From NCBI GenBank assembly GCA_008360955.1, contig LUCM01004106.1:125455-189454 (forward strand): a stretch of DNA of 64,000 nt, given 5' to 3'. The notes beneath the pieces are model-generated. The model ran no database searches and was not told where the DNA came from. It saw only the letters and a program-made list of their open reading frames with translations. Position numbers and translations under genes: made by a program. Shown here piece by piece: positions 49,879-60,679 of the stretch. Within the stretch, counting starts at the first letter, position 1, and every line of letters begins with the position of its first letter. Source of the stretch: Fasciolopsis buskii. Lineage: Eukaryota; Platyhelminthes; Trematoda; Plagiorchiida; Fasciolidae.

Positions 49879-50561
49879 GAACTATTCTTACTACCACCAG
49901 TTTTCGTGACATACTACACACATCCACTTCTAGTGTCATGCTACCGTTGCTTGACATGCAACTAGCAAGATAAGCGGAACGGTCCACAATCGTTAGTTCT
50001 TCTCCATCCAATATCAAGTTTGGCACTACTGTCGTCCAGTCCTGTGATACCAATTTACACTTTGAAGGTGCAAAGCACATACCAAACCGAGCTAAAAACC
50101 TCGAGATTCTGTATAGTGCATGATGCACATGGTCCGTGGATTCAAATACGCAGACAACGTCATCTGCTTAATCTAGGCCACAGCTGCTCTCCATTTCCCA
50201 GTTCGAATCCTACATCACGGAGGCCTTCTAAAGCATCTTCCATTACCTCGTCCATGACGAAGTTAGACAGGAATGGAGAGAGGGGACAACGTTGTCTAAA
50301 ACCACTAGTCGTTCCAAATGAACCTGATGGTTTACCGTACACTCCAACGCGACCAATAGTATGCAAGTACATTGCGTGCAACAGATTCAAGAAATCCGCT
50401 GTTATACAACTCCAGTGGACGGCATTGAATAGCGCTGTCAGAAGAACAACAGTCGTAGGGCGGCGACGGGCGGATCGTCTTGAGTATCTGTCGGTGAGTA
50501 AATATCTGGTTGATCCAACCTCGACCTGGACGAAACCCGGTCTGCTGTTCACGGATGTCAC
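49870..50561 (-). pseudogene. RTE B reverse transcriptase, palm and later part
   Basis: Continues the pol: TALFNAVHWS at motif A, where the family has FDxVDR-like residues, so the catalytic Asp is Asn. Motif B follows as SGFRQRCPLSPFLSNFVMDE. A frame change near 50177 leads to D-stop-A-D-D-V-V at the catalytic box (TAA at 50168-50170), then VHHALYRISRFLARFGMCF, APSKCKLVSQDW and LDGEELTIVDRSAYL (49868-50128). Two catalytic elements are therefore damaged independently. Confidence 0.85.
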
Positions 50562-51114
50562 TCTCGCGAATCGGTGTCAAACGGCGCAGCATTATCAAAG
50601 CTAACACCTTAGCAAATATTGGAAGTAAACTAATCCCACGGTGATTGCTGCAGTCACTCCGTGTACCCTTCTTGAAGATGGGTATAATCAGTGACTCACC
50701 CCACGATAACGGGATACGCTCCTTGTTCCAAACATCACGAAGCAAGGAGGTAAGTGGTTTCATCAGCACTTCTCCACCCATTTTGAAGAGAACTGGGAGA
50801 AGGTCGTCAGGACCGGCTGCTTTTCCCCTCTTTAGAATTCGAATATTCGACTGCACTTCCACTTCCGTTTGGGGATCAAGTGGCACCTCCCAAGGATTCA
50901 CAGCTGTATCCGTCGGACTCAATACGTTAGCGTGTGGCCGACTAAACTGATTCTTGAAATGCTCTGCCCAACGGTCCAGCCTTTGTTGTTTACCATGAAT
51001 GAGCTCTCCATTCCTACCGCACACGACTTCAATAACCGGAGTTCGCCGCCCACCGGTGTCGCGGATAACCTTAAACAGTCCTTGACTATTACCTAAAGTG
51101 GCCGCTTCCTCCAT
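50332..51114 (-). pseudogene. RTE B reverse transcriptase, N-terminal part
   Basis: Frame with RT fingers motifs in order: RILKRGKAAGPDDLLPVLFK, SWGESLIIPIFKKGTR, NHRGISLLPIFAKVLALI and QQTGFRPGRGWINQIFTHRQ. These are the canonical RT 1-2a blocks of RTE elements. After about 50500 the frame is lost, and the pol similarity continues in the overlapping minus frame ending at 50160. Confidence 0.88.
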
Positions 51115-51835
51115 CTCTTCGGCTACCCTAGCCCACCAGTTTTCACGGGCACTCTTAAGACATCGTCAACTGACGCTGCAACTGTCAACGCACCTTATTC
51201 ACTTCCTTGCAGTTAGGCAGCTGGGGTTTTCGCTCCATCAGACCCAGCGACCTTTGTGAGATCCAGTATCTTTGTCGAACGCTAGATATAGGACCACAGG
51301 CAAAATCTGCTACCAAATACATCAACTCCCTAATTTGATCCCACTGTTTGTCTACATTGCTGCTCGTCGCACTTCTTAGTTCCTCGGATAGTTTTTGCTC
51401 ATAGCTGTTGCGAACAGCCGAATCAGAGAGACCATCGACAGCCAATCAATCGAAATTGTAGCTTGCGTCGATGTTCATTGAGCTGCAGCAAAAATCGCAT
51501 TAAAACCAACTCATGGTCCCATTCGATGTACCTGGTCCACTGCGATCTACAGTTCTGGACAGAACCGAGCCAACGGTCCACCTGATTCAGACTGCCTGAC
51601 GAGTTGGAACGCCATATAGCTGTACGACGAGAACTGCTTCGGAAATTAGCGCTGAATAGAATACGTAATTGACCGCACAGAACTGGAGAAATCTATCTCC
51701 GTTATCGGTTGGTTGAATAGGCAAGGCGCATTGCCCTCCTAAACAGGATTCCGATACACTCAGGTGTGCATTAAAATCACCGCCACCACTACAGTGTCAC
51801 GGTTTTTGCTATTCCGAACAAGAATGACGGGTTCG

Positions 51836-52297
51836 TCACAAATTTTGCGTGTCAATGCTGCAGCTTGTTGAGGCGAATGCCGAGATGATAAATAGACTGC
51901 ACTTAACACACCTATCTTTCCGGACGCCGACTGATCCCTGCAGTCTCACGGCGCACAAGCGACTGTTGACTGGGATACAGTATAGAATGGCCGCTTCAGC
52001 TTTCTTACTTAAGATTATTCGTACACCGCGTTGACCCACACCTTGAACTGCTTCGTCTCCTAAAGTGGGCAGGAAATATCTTGACGAGACATTAGGCGCA
52101 GTCAATTGAATTACTCTACTCGAATCCTGAATTCGTGTTTCACTCACGCAGCAGACATCAATCGAAAGTGAGTCCACTGTCAGAGCCAAATACGCCTGTT
52201 GGCCAGCCTGCATTAAAGTGCACGCATTGAAGAAACCGAGATTCAGAGTCAGGTTGAATAAAAGAAAGGGAACTTTGAGTGGTAGCATACTAATCAC
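51836..52297 (-). pseudogene. RTE B endonuclease domain, N-terminal part
   Basis: The 153-codon frame contains FFNACTLMQAGQQA, VDSLSIDVCCVSETRIQD (with the catalytic Glu of the SETR motif), GVRIILSKKAEAAIL and SRLCAVRL, then SLFIISAFASTSCSID, all in the order of the family. It ends at a stop before the GDxNA and SDH catalytic motifs expected in the C-terminal half. The sequence at 51835-51450 should hold them but is not readable in one frame. Confidence 0.8.
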
Positions 52298-52740
52298 CCC
52301 TCAGCCCGCTCGATTCAATGAGCAGCGCGGTCCTGATCATCCTGAGCGACGAGCGATGCAGTACGGAATTATTCGTAGGCGTGTAACTCATGGGTATTGA
52401 TGGACGGGTACTGCTAGGTAGTCCAGCCACTAAGCAGAACAACGATTAGAATTCTCAACCAAAGCCTTTGGTCCTAACAAGAACCAGACCCCAAGGCAGC
52501 GGGGTATAGCTGAATGGAAGCCCATCTACTTGGATCAATCATTCTTCCACCCGTTCTTCCGATTGGTCTGCTAACTCAGATCAACCTCTGACTGGGAGGA
52601 CCAGGAGACTACTTCGTCAGCCCAGTAACCATTGACCTTCCAGGCATGATTGAATCTCCGGCTTGAGATGAGCCATCCTGTATAGCTCGCTGCATCATGG
52701 GGGCACGCAAGCCGTCACACCGTGTCAAGGTACAATCTGG

Positions 52741-53274
52741 TTGTTGCTGTCGAGCTAATGTTTGTTTAAGGAATTTGTTCACCAGATTTCGATAGTCACC
52801 GCAAATACTGGTGGATCATCCGTCCTTTCTTAGTGATATGGCACTGAACGTGGTAAAAGTAGTACTTACTGGTACTAAGTTTCCAGTACACACAATTGGT
52901 CTATTGTTTGCTTGACTGGTTTACGTATACCAAGAGGGAGACTGCGAGATTACACGAATACTAGGGACCCTAAACTCTCTGGGATGTTGGCTATAATTTG
53001 ACGATACTCGTTTCTCAAGAACAGTCAGCAATTAACGTTCGGAGTTGTTAATAGTGACAGTCAGTGAAAAATGACAGGATGTTGTCAAAACGCTTCATGT
53101 CGTTCAGATCAATGACAGAAAACGGAGGGTCAATGACAAGAATAGGGCATTGATGATTGGTACAAATTGAGACTGTTAAATTAAATACCCATCTATAATA
53201 CGAGAAGTTCACATTAAGCAATACCCTTTAGGGAAATCTCAACATCTTTGATAGAAACAGAGGTCGTAAGACGC
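52741..53274. other. No supported gene
   Basis: Between the RTE leader and the gag-like relic. The minus strand here has several stops in every frame and no recognised motif. Confidence 0.5.
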
Positions 53275-53830
53275 TGGATTAGTGAGTTAGAAAAGAAGGA
53301 CTCAAGCATAGCCGGTGTGAATGGTACACGGATAGTGTGCAAACTTGGTGATAAGAATAGTGCGTGTGATGTGTTTGAACGGAGTATATATGGTGACGCC
53401 TAATGAAAGAGACCGAAATTCAGAGGAACAGGTTGAACTAGAGCTGTTTGTAACATAAGCCCGTGAACTCTGACAAATGGACTGAATGAGATCAAGCTTA
53501 CCGTATTTAAAGCATTGGGGATGGCAAAAATGACAAGTGAGACTATAATTTTGAGCTTTGCAGGACCCGCAGGTATGCCTTATTTGTTTTACGATCCCGT
53601 TGAGGTTGTGACCAATGATTCGCATCGGGTTTCGCCGCGTTTGAAATTTGACGCGATAGGTACGCTGACAATATTGAATAATCAGAGGTGTTAAACAACA
53701 GTTTTGGTTGCTTATGAGCAATTGTAGGGACGTCCTGAAATCATTCACATAAAGATTTTCGCCGACTGGAATGTGCGATTTGGGTTTAGGAGAAAGCACT
53801 TCGGAAATTCTGGGTGATGTTTCTGCAATC
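53275..53830 (-). pseudogene. Gypsy-like gag / protease-junction relic
   Basis: The minus frame at 53302-53799 reads FRTSLQLLISNQN, CQRTYRVKFQTRRN, then a cysteine-rich block HTCGSCKAQNYSLTCHFCHP and CFKYGKLDLIQSICQS. The last resembles a CCHC zinc knuckle (CFKCGKxGHIQSxC) in which the second Cys is Tyr and the His is Leu. Further on it reads RTILITKFAHYPCTIHTGYA, reminiscent of the start of a retroviral-type protease with the DTGA active site altered. This is the expected gag-to-protease order of a Ty3/Gypsy retrotransposon. No LTR or downstream pol is visible. Confidence 0.55.
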
Positions 53831-55169
53831 AGTCGAGCCCATAATTATTTTTGCAACTGATCAGCAAAATTATAGCCAATCGCCCGAGTCTGTAGTTGCA
53901 GAATAAATTAACTGATGAACCGGTCCTCCTGGCCAGAGTGAAATGCGACACGTTCGGCAGCTTCAAAATCGACGGGTTTGAGGTGTTGGAGAGGCGGTAC
54001 TTTCCCGTCCTTATACGTCATTTCATTGGACATATCGTGGACAGCTAGATTTTCATTCAGGGAGTAAGCATCTTTCCCGATAAGACATGAGAAACTAGGC
54101 ACACTTGGCTTGTCCTTCGATGCTGGTGTTCGTAACACACCGGACCTCAAAAAGTTAAATGTAATCCTCCAACTTATGCATGCTTTCAAAATATCAAAGG
54201 TCTCTACTGGTGTTCAACGCAAGGCCAGTGATATTCCCGGACGAAAATAAATCGAGAATTAATGAAAATAACCCAAGCCAACTCTTACCCAAATTTCCTA
54301 ACAGCAAGAAAGGAAGTTGTAAACGACCAATACAAACGAAACTTTATTCTCTGCAATATTGGGTACAGCTGGCCAATTATTTATTGAAACAGTATGATCA
54401 TTTCAACTCGTCACAGCGTAAAAGTGCGTGTGTGTAATCCAGAGCCACATTTCACCTTAAACAGCTCAGGGATGAAACAAACTAGAGCAAATGAAGTTAA
54501 ATATGTTAGCGGTTATCTATTAGACTCAAATTTGCTCATTTCTAGTTCGGGCCCCAAACAGGTTCCAGGAGTTCACCCGATGGTTTCTAATAGCCGATTT
54601 CAAACGGCTACGATTTCAAGCGGTGAATTCAGAGTTTGTATTGCCGTCTCCTAAACTGTTCAGATTTTTAGCTACGAGAGCCAACTAACAGTTCACACCT
54701 CACACAACGTGTAGGATAATTGTCCAGTTGCGCAAGGTCATAATCTTCCAAATGTCAACAACGGAATGACGTCGTTTCACAAAGTGTCACTGATCAATGG
54801 GAATTTGAATCCCACCCTGAATTGTCTATTGAACAAGGTATCTAACTCACATCCGTTCATCCTGGTTTAGAGAAACCGTCTTCACCGTTCAGGGTTAAAA
54901 GGCAGAACAAGCCACATTAAAAGCTTTCCTTCTCCAAGAGTAAGAAGCTGCGATGAATAGAATGAATATGCAAACTAAGTAAGGAACAGAATCCCAAGGG
55001 CTGGCAAAGTAAAGAACATCGTAGTAGCCGACAAATGAATGCGGTCTCACTTTACAAACGCGCATTTTTCGTCATGCTAAATCGACGGAAAGTAATAACA
55101 CGATCGTCAGTGTTCACCCTTCGCTGTCATACTTCACTGTCTCCAGCCTTTTGGTTGACGGATATTTCG
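53831..55169. other. No supported gene
   Basis: Frames at 53908-54189 (minus), 54180-54437 and 54394-54654 (plus) are unassigned. No repeats of the families described here were seen. Confidence 0.5.
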
Positions 55170-56030
55170 GACCTCAACCACGGATAAGTTCGCTGTAATT
55201 TTTTCCATTCCTCGCTGCCATTCCATCCACTGATTTCCACGTGGCTTCTAAAATACCGTAGAAGAAACGGAAAATAAGGCATGGTTTGGAAGAACTGTGC
55301 TTACCATATGTATCACATGGTCCAACCAACGAAGTCTTATAAGCTTGAAACACTATGATATGATACTCTGTGAACAGGCACCTAACATCCACATTGTTCA
55401 GTCGGTCATTCCTTCCAGCCCTAGCCATCCTACGCAAACATGGATGATCAAAACTTCCAAGCGGAAAGCATCTTCAACACTTAAACTCAGCACCTCGTAA
55501 ATCGTACAGCAAAAAGTAAGATTATCTCGGGACACTGTAGACTACCTTACGACTTCAGTACTTGAGTCCAGCGCACGCCGCTCGGGCTTTGGATACATTC
55601 ATCCTCTCCTATACTACGGTGCTACCATCCTTAGTCAACCAGCTTTCAAGGTTAAATAGAAGCGGAATATCCTTGCCTTCTTGTGTAAAACATTGCTGCC
55701 GTCCAGTCTTGTAACAACTATTTGCATTTTGAAGATGCAAACCATGTGCCGAATGGGGCCACGGCCGATGTTGGCCGCCCTAGTGCACTTTGCGTATGCT
55801 CCCCAGATTTCAGCATACAAGCACACAAGGTAATCTGCGTAATCTGGGTCAAAAAGCGTTCCTCATTTGCTAGTTCGGTGCCTACATTCTGAGAACCTCC
55901 TAAATCATCCTTCAATACCCCGTCTATGGTGGAGTTAATCAAGAATTGAGAGACGGGACGTAGATTGTCGATGTATGATGGATAAGCGCAGCTGACGGCT
56001 CGTGTAAAATTGGGCGAAATCACACTGCAA
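55170..56030 (-). mobile_element. RTE reverse-transcriptase relic C
   Basis: Minus-strand RTE pol from motif B onward. RPVSQFLINSTIDGVLKDDL (about 55970-55910) stands where the family has CPLSPFLFNFVIDxVLEDAL. GTELANEERF comes next, then the catalytic box FDPDYADYLVCLYAE (frame change, 55852-55808), AVAPFGTWFASSKCK and a C-terminal stretch FDHPCLRRMARAGRNDRLNN (about 55450). The second Asp of YADD is Tyr (codon at 55830-55832). Fingers and endonuclease are missing, and frames change several times. More diverged than element B. Confidence 0.75.
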
Positions 56031-56724
56031 ATTCGCCAAAACTTTCACTGGTAAATACTATGTTGATACAAGTCCTTTTGTAAATATTCAGATCGTCGGA
56101 GGGTCTGGTAAATGACGCCGTATAACTGGATGATTACTTCCACTTAGACCAGGTATGGTTAAGTATGACCTACCATGTATAAATGTTTTATATTTATCTA
56201 GAAGAAAGGAATTAGTTATTTCAAAAATCAAAACTTACATTGGGGAAACGGATTAGTTTAACACTAAAGTGATCTGCTTGTTGACTGAATGACCCGAATC
56301 CAAAACCTGGATACTTAGTTGCCGGTCCAAATAAAAAAGGACGAAAGAATGAATGAACGAACGAACGATTGAGCTGATTCAGGGCCGGAATTAAACGACT
56401 TTGTTAAGCTTCTGGACAGCAGAGTAAGGAGTGAGAAATCCGACTGATTTATGGTATATATTAAGGATCGACAAACAAATTAATTCGGTCGGCTGATTGG
56501 CTCGTATTCATCTACCAACCGGAATTATGTACTGTTCTCCATGACCCTATGAGTGACCTTTCAGATCAATCGTTTCACCATTCACAGAGTGGGAATTCCT
56601 ACTAATTTGTGTTTGTATATGCATATGTAGGTATGTGTTGTGCGTGTGTATGTGCGTGTGCAGATATTTGTCTGTGTGTGTGTTTATGAAAGCAACAAAA
56701 ATTGGTAGGAAGAATTTATCCTTT
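56031..56724. other. Presumed 3' flank or 3' UTR of the minus-strand gene
   Basis: Downstream of the stop codon of the large exon. Contains a TG-rich microsatellite at about 56610-56688. No canonical AATAAA on the minus strand was found close to the stop. No open frame of interest. Confidence 0.5.
56610..56688. repeat. (TG)n-rich microsatellite
   Basis: Alternating TG with TA interruptions, about 40 bases beyond the stop codon of the large exon on the minus strand. Confidence 0.85.
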
Positions 56725-59436
56725 CTATTCTGCTGCCCCTTCCTCATCGGCCTCTGGCCAACAAATGAGCAACGCGCTACGTACATGACACGTCCGAACT
56801 AAATAACTCAAAGCCAGCCGAGCGGAACGTTTGGCATGTTTAGTCAAATAACTAATTTCCAAAGGCCGAAGAAGTTTTTTCTGATACATCGCATCCAAAT
56901 AGAATGGATTTCGAGGCCAATGTCGAAGCACGTAGTAGACATAGAGACTCCAATCACGTGAGACCAAATTGTTTTCATTATTTTGAACGGATGGAAGCCA
57001 TAATAACAGGCAGTCCAGTGTGGACAGACAGGGCACCGCGTGCAGCATGTAGCCCAACAGACCGTGATAGAATGCATAACTTTCCGGATAATGGCCGATC
57101 GCGGAGAGGACAGAAAAGGAAATGTTGGCTACCAATAAATTTTTGCTGATCACATGCAATCGTGTAATCAGCCGGTAGGAACAGACTAGATAGGCCAGTA
57201 TACAACACGTGTCTTCACGGACAGACGAGTACGAGTTCTCCAAACCACACAGCAACGGTGGAACCCAAAGATCCAGTTCTTTGACTAACAATTCAGTCAA
57301 TTCCGTGTAATAGTTTGTCATGTGGAGACAAATCAACAAGTCCGTATAGACTCGACTGCCTGGTTTCTGGTTTTCATCACGGGCAAATGTTTCCAACACC
57401 CGATATACCAGACTCTTGCAGTATTCTAGTACCTCGGGCCATTGTGAGAATCCTCCGGGTCGAATGGTCTTGATCGAGCTTGCGTTGTTATGGAGTTGAT
57501 TAATGTTACCCCTATGTTCGCACGACTCAGTCTTAGCAACGTTGAAATTTGTCTGTGTTTTTTGTTGGAACATTTGTTCTAAAAGATCTTCTTCTAATGT
57601 GGCCCAACGATGTTCAAACAGTGGGCGTACATGCCATGCAAATTCTGGATTCAACAAAGCTACTTCTTCAAGAATATTCGTACAAGGGTTACGTAGTGCC
57701 GTGTAAAATCCCTTATCGAAATCGGTCTCTTTTGCATAAGTGGTACAAAATCCGCCATCTTTTTTCGCCTGATTGCTCTTTGACACGACATCAGAAATGT
57801 CCGTGAATGTGGCATCGGAATCCGATCGGGTTGGTAGACCCGTGCGACTTGACGTTGATGTCCGACTAACATGAGTTCTACTAACCGAATTCACTGAACT
57901 TCTAGGCTCACGTTGCGTTTGTTTTACTTTCGGCCCACCGGTCATGAAACCGGACGCATCTTGTTCTTTGGCTGCTGTGGTTAATGCTGCCAGTTTGGTC
58001 GTAGATGACGAGATCGAGGCCAGCATCCGATCCGATGTCTCTGTCAGTTCCATAATGCGATTCAAAAAATGTTGTATTTCTTGTGGCAGAATCTCACGTC
58101 TACGCATAATCAGTTTGTACAAAACTGGATAACGAACAATGGAATTTATATAGATTTTTTCCACCAGACTAGGATTTGGTGTGTTCAGAGGCATTTTTAA
58201 CATGTGATGTTTGACCACGCAACTCATCAGTAATTCCGGCTTGGGGCGAATATCCCAACCTTTTTCTAATTCCCTTTGTAAATTGTACAAACCGTGCGGG
58301 ATGGATACAAATCGCTTTTGTAAACCTTTCAGTCGAAACTGGGCAATCAGCTTCTCTCGGAAAGTAAATCGTCGCGTACAATTTGCTAAGCGTTCTTCCA
58401 AAACATCAAACCACGCCAATGGATTCGGATCGACGGAAGCTGCGTAAGCTTCCTCACAGTCCGTGTTACTTGGAAGTTTTTTTGACATTTTTATTTCCTC
58501 ACCAAACAGGTCAATTTCCCGATCCACTTCTCCCTTGGCGATCGCACCATCAGTGTAAGTGTTTCGATGATCACCCTCGTCGGCGGCACCATCCTCTCGA
58601 TCATCATGTTGTTTGCTATCTCTTTCATACCTATGAAATGGTCTACCAGAATTATCTACTGAACCGTACATAATATCGTGAATAGACAAAGAACCGCGAG
58701 CACGCTGCTGCCCGGATGGTGCAATAATCGTTCGATCGGTGACACTTGCCCCAACACTGATCATATCTAGGCGAAAAGGAGAACTCGAACGAAATATGTC
58801 ATAAGAGTCGCACACAATAACCCCGTCACTGAATGATCGAATTAGACCACCTTGATGATTCCAGTCCGTATTGTCACTGGAGTTGCCGGACGACTGAAGA
58901 TCCGATAGTGAAGAGGAAGAAGATCGGGTAATTTGGAGTGCGCGTACTGCTTGTCGCATTTCCAGCAACTTATCTACGGATGGACTTCGTTCCAATGCCA
59001 GTGCCGTACTCAACGATCTTCTCGTTGAGAAACTTCCGTCGGTTAGTTCCAAAGAAGTGAGAAATCTCTCATCCGATTTTCTTTCTTTTTGTGAACTTTT
59101 TGTGTTTCCGTCTTCGGCATTCGAAAGGGGTTCCGTATTGCTTGGAAGAGTGGAACGAACACGCCAAGGCGTTTGATTTGGATAAACTTGAACGACTGGG
59201 TTGAAATAAAAATAGACCCGATTCACATCGATCGGGGGTGTGTGACGTTTTCTCGTGTGAGTAGATCTGGCCCGTGCAGTTTTTGTTTGACCAGTCTCGC
59301 CTTCGTCCTTCTCTTCCTTTTCCTCCTGCTCCTCATCCTCCGAGGTTGATCCAAAAGTATCCTTTTCCGAATCCAATGGTTCAAGACTCGATTCATCCCA
59401 ACTGAATGCATCTGCTGGTTTGATCGTTTTGAGAAT
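56725..59436 (-). CDS. Terminal coding exon of an unrecognised multi-exon gene
   Basis: Uninterrupted 903-codon frame ending in TAG at 56725, by far the longest in the window. It begins without a usable ATG. An in-frame TGA sits directly upstream, and the boundary at 59436/59437 is a good 3' splice site (tttgctttatgacag|ATTCTC), so this is the last coding exon in phase 0. If read as a single-exon gene, the first ATG would be at about residue 160. Seen in the protein: Glu-rich acidic run (residues 30-50), basic patch (RARSTHTRKRH), Ser-rich stretches (110-220), acidic/His region (265-290). A compact block follows at 335-480 (LAWFDVLEERL, REKLIAQFRLKGLQKRF, NSIVRYPVLYKLIMRRREIL), then a low-complexity Ser/Thr linker (about 480-560). 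A helix-rich C-terminal part (655-903) contains VLEYCKSLVYRVLETF and CILAYLVCSYRL; the latter suggests a helical-repeat fold, but that is inference. No catalytic motif, transmembrane domain or named family was recognised. Confidence 0.85.
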   Translation of the reverse strand: MLKTIKPADAFSWDESSLEPLDSEKDTFGSTSEDEEQEEKEEKDEGETGQTKTARARSTHTRKRHTPPIDVNRVYFYFNPVVQVYPNQTPWRVRSTLPSNTEPLSNAEDGNTKSSQKERKSDERFLTSLELTDGSFSTRRSLSTALALERSPSVDKLLEMRQAVRALQITRSSSSSLSDLQSSGNSSDNTDWNHQGGLIRSFSDGVIVCDSYDIFRSSSPFRLDMISVGASVTDRTIIAPSGQQRARGSLSIHDIMYGSVDNSGRPFHRYERDSKQHDDREDGAADEGDHRNTYTDGAIAKGEVDREIDLFGEEIKMSKKLPSNTDCEEAYAASVDPNPLAWFDVLEERLANCTRRFTFREKLIAQFRLKGLQKRFVSIPHGLYNLQRELEKGWDIRPKPELLMSCVVKHHMLKMPLNTPNPSLVEKIYINSIVRYPVLYKLIMRRREILPQEIQHFLNRIMELTETSDRMLASISSSTTKLAALTTAAKEQDASGFMTGGPKVKQTQREPRSSVNSVSRTHVSRTSTSSRTGLPTRSDSDATFTDISDVVSKSNQAKKDGGFCTTYAKETDFDKGFYTALRNPCTNILEEVALLNPEFAWHVRPLFEHRWATLEEDLLEQMFQQKTQTNFNVAKTESCEHRGNINQLHNNASSIKTIRPGGFSQWPEVLEYCKSLVYRVLETFARDENQKPGSRVYTDLLICLHMTNYYTELTELLVKELDLWVPPLLCGLENSYSSVREDTCCILAYLVCSYRLITRLHVISKNLLVANISFSVLSAIGHYPESYAFYHGLLGYMLHAVPCLSTLDCLLLWLPSVQNNENNLVSRDWSLYVYYVLRHWPRNPFYLDAMYQKKLLRPLEISYLTKHAKRSARLALSYLVRTCHVRSALLICWPEADEEGAAE

Positions 59437-60223
59437 CTGTCATAAAGCAAAGAAGAAACGTCAAGAAATGCTTTTATCTCACAGATTTTTGACGATAATT
59501 CTACTTGTGCACGAAAAAAACTAGTAACGGAATACATTAAGCGCACAATATGTCGGACTGACCTATTGCCTGAGAAAAAAGCGCTTTGTCGTCTAAACAA
59601 TGAAGAAAGTAAAAGATAGAATGTATGACTGATTGTATTTCGGACTGCGCCTTTTTACACAAAGACCACAGGTTATTCTGTCAACTTCACAGTTGGAAAG
59701 CGCAAGATTCTCGTTTCATCGCCCTTAATGTTCAACATTGGAGAAGATTCGCCATCCTACCCGGGGTTTAAATAAGAGTGGGCCACCTAAATGAAAAGCG
59801 TGTGCGAAAAGAGAGATAAAACGAAGATCACCGGTTGAAAAAAGTATTCTGTCAGCCATATTCTTTGAATACTCGGAAAGTTGGTTGCACGAATTTTCGC
59901 TTACCCTCAATTATGCCCATTGCAAAAATGACAGAAGCTCGTCGTATAACCGTCCTGAAAATGAAACGGAAGGTTTGGATATATGTTGGATTTTAACTGC
60001 AATGTGCCTCATATTTTATGCGCTTTTTCTCTGATGTCTGCTCCTCGAAAACCAAAGTCTAGTTTACGGTGAAATCAATCGAATACTTATTTTTCTAGCA
60101 TCGTTAATATGAGTATAGATGCAATACCGATTCTGAATAATTAAAATTTGACCAGTGATACACATTCTTATTTCGATACTGAGTGAACATCACCGAAATT
60201 CTAACTTGGAGTGTACGACAACG
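59437..60223 (-). other. Presumed intron upstream of the terminal exon
   Basis: Follows from the splice acceptor at 59436/59437. Minus frames here (such as 59725-59910, and the part of 59223-59600 beyond the exon) show no conserved features. No donor could be assigned within the window with confidence. Confidence 0.5.
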
Positions 60224-60395
60224 ATATATATATATATATGTACTACTCACCAGAATCGAATCTGTAGCATGAGGAGTGTGCATGGAAGCTGTTGGTCGAG
60301 GAGTGGACAGAAGAAGTACAAGTGTGATTGGTTGATAATTGTTTGTCAGTTGGGCTGAGCCAACGTTAGGAACGAGGGTAGGATGCCCCAGAATA
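60224..60395 (-). repeat. Dispersed repeat A, copy 5, internally deleted
   Basis: On the minus strand it reads ggggcatcctaccctcgttc, ctaacgttggctcagcccaa, cttccatgcacactcctcat, then jumps from cgattctggtgag directly to tagtacatatatatat. Relative to copy 3 it lacks the whole middle section, including the hammerhead-like core. The remaining sequence is very close to copy 3, indicating a young copy or a recent deletion. It ends in a (TA)n run at 60224-60240. Confidence 0.85.
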
Positions 60396-60399
60396 TACT

Positions 60400-60436
60400 T
60401 ATATTATATATATATGTATATATATATATATATATA
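60400..60436. repeat. (TA)n microsatellite at PLE-2 end
   Basis: TA run interrupted once by TG, directly next to the left terminal arm of PLE-2. Confidence 0.95.
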
Positions 60437-60550
60437 GGGTTGGTTTGTATGCTGAGCTGGGCAATTAGATTGCAAACGTTTCATCACCAGTCAAGTTGAC
60501 ATCGTCAGTGCTATGATATTGTGGCGAGCGTCTGGTTGCTGTCGTCCACC
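60436..60550 (-). repeat. PLE-2 3' terminal inverted arm with hammerhead-like signature
   Basis: The plus strand reads ttggtttgtatgctgagctg, tgcaaacgtttcatcaccag, atcgtcagtgctatgatatt and gcgtctggttgctgtcgtcc. It is the reverse complement of 62261-62375. On the minus strand (60508-60478) it reads CTGACGA, a partly paired segment and GAAAC. Hammerhead motifs in Penelope terminal repeats are known; this one keeps both core blocks, though stem II is imperfect. Confidence 0.85.
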
Positions 60551-60679
60551 AAATGGTTCACCTAGTCCATTAATCTGTGCTGATTGGCTGCTCTTGGTGA
60601 TGTGGTAGGATAGAGGTGCTGTCCAGTTGCTTTGTTCACCTTCGTCTACTGTTGAAATGTTGTGGACTGAATCAGCATC

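Larger units (their letters stand above)
49868..52740 (-). mobile_element. RTE element B: endonuclease to mid-RT, decayed
   Basis: Minus-strand RTE-clade non-LTR retrotransposon. Order 5' to 3': noncoding leader (about 52740-52300), shared with 13880-14170; apurinic-type endonuclease start at 52297-51836; a connecting region at 51445-51185; reverse transcriptase at 51114-49870. The element stops inside the RT C-terminal region, about where LEVDVCSMSRK is read, and SINE B follows. The missing remainder (thumb and C-terminal domain, seen in relic A) and several frame changes make it non-functional. Confidence 0.88.

Noticed and set aside
50020..50604. 194-codon plus-strand frame
   Set aside because: Antisense shadow of the RTE B reverse transcriptase on the minus strand.
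59223..59600. 125-codon minus frame overlapping the large exon
   Set aside because: Different frame from the 903-codon exon and crosses its splice acceptor; no conserved feature.
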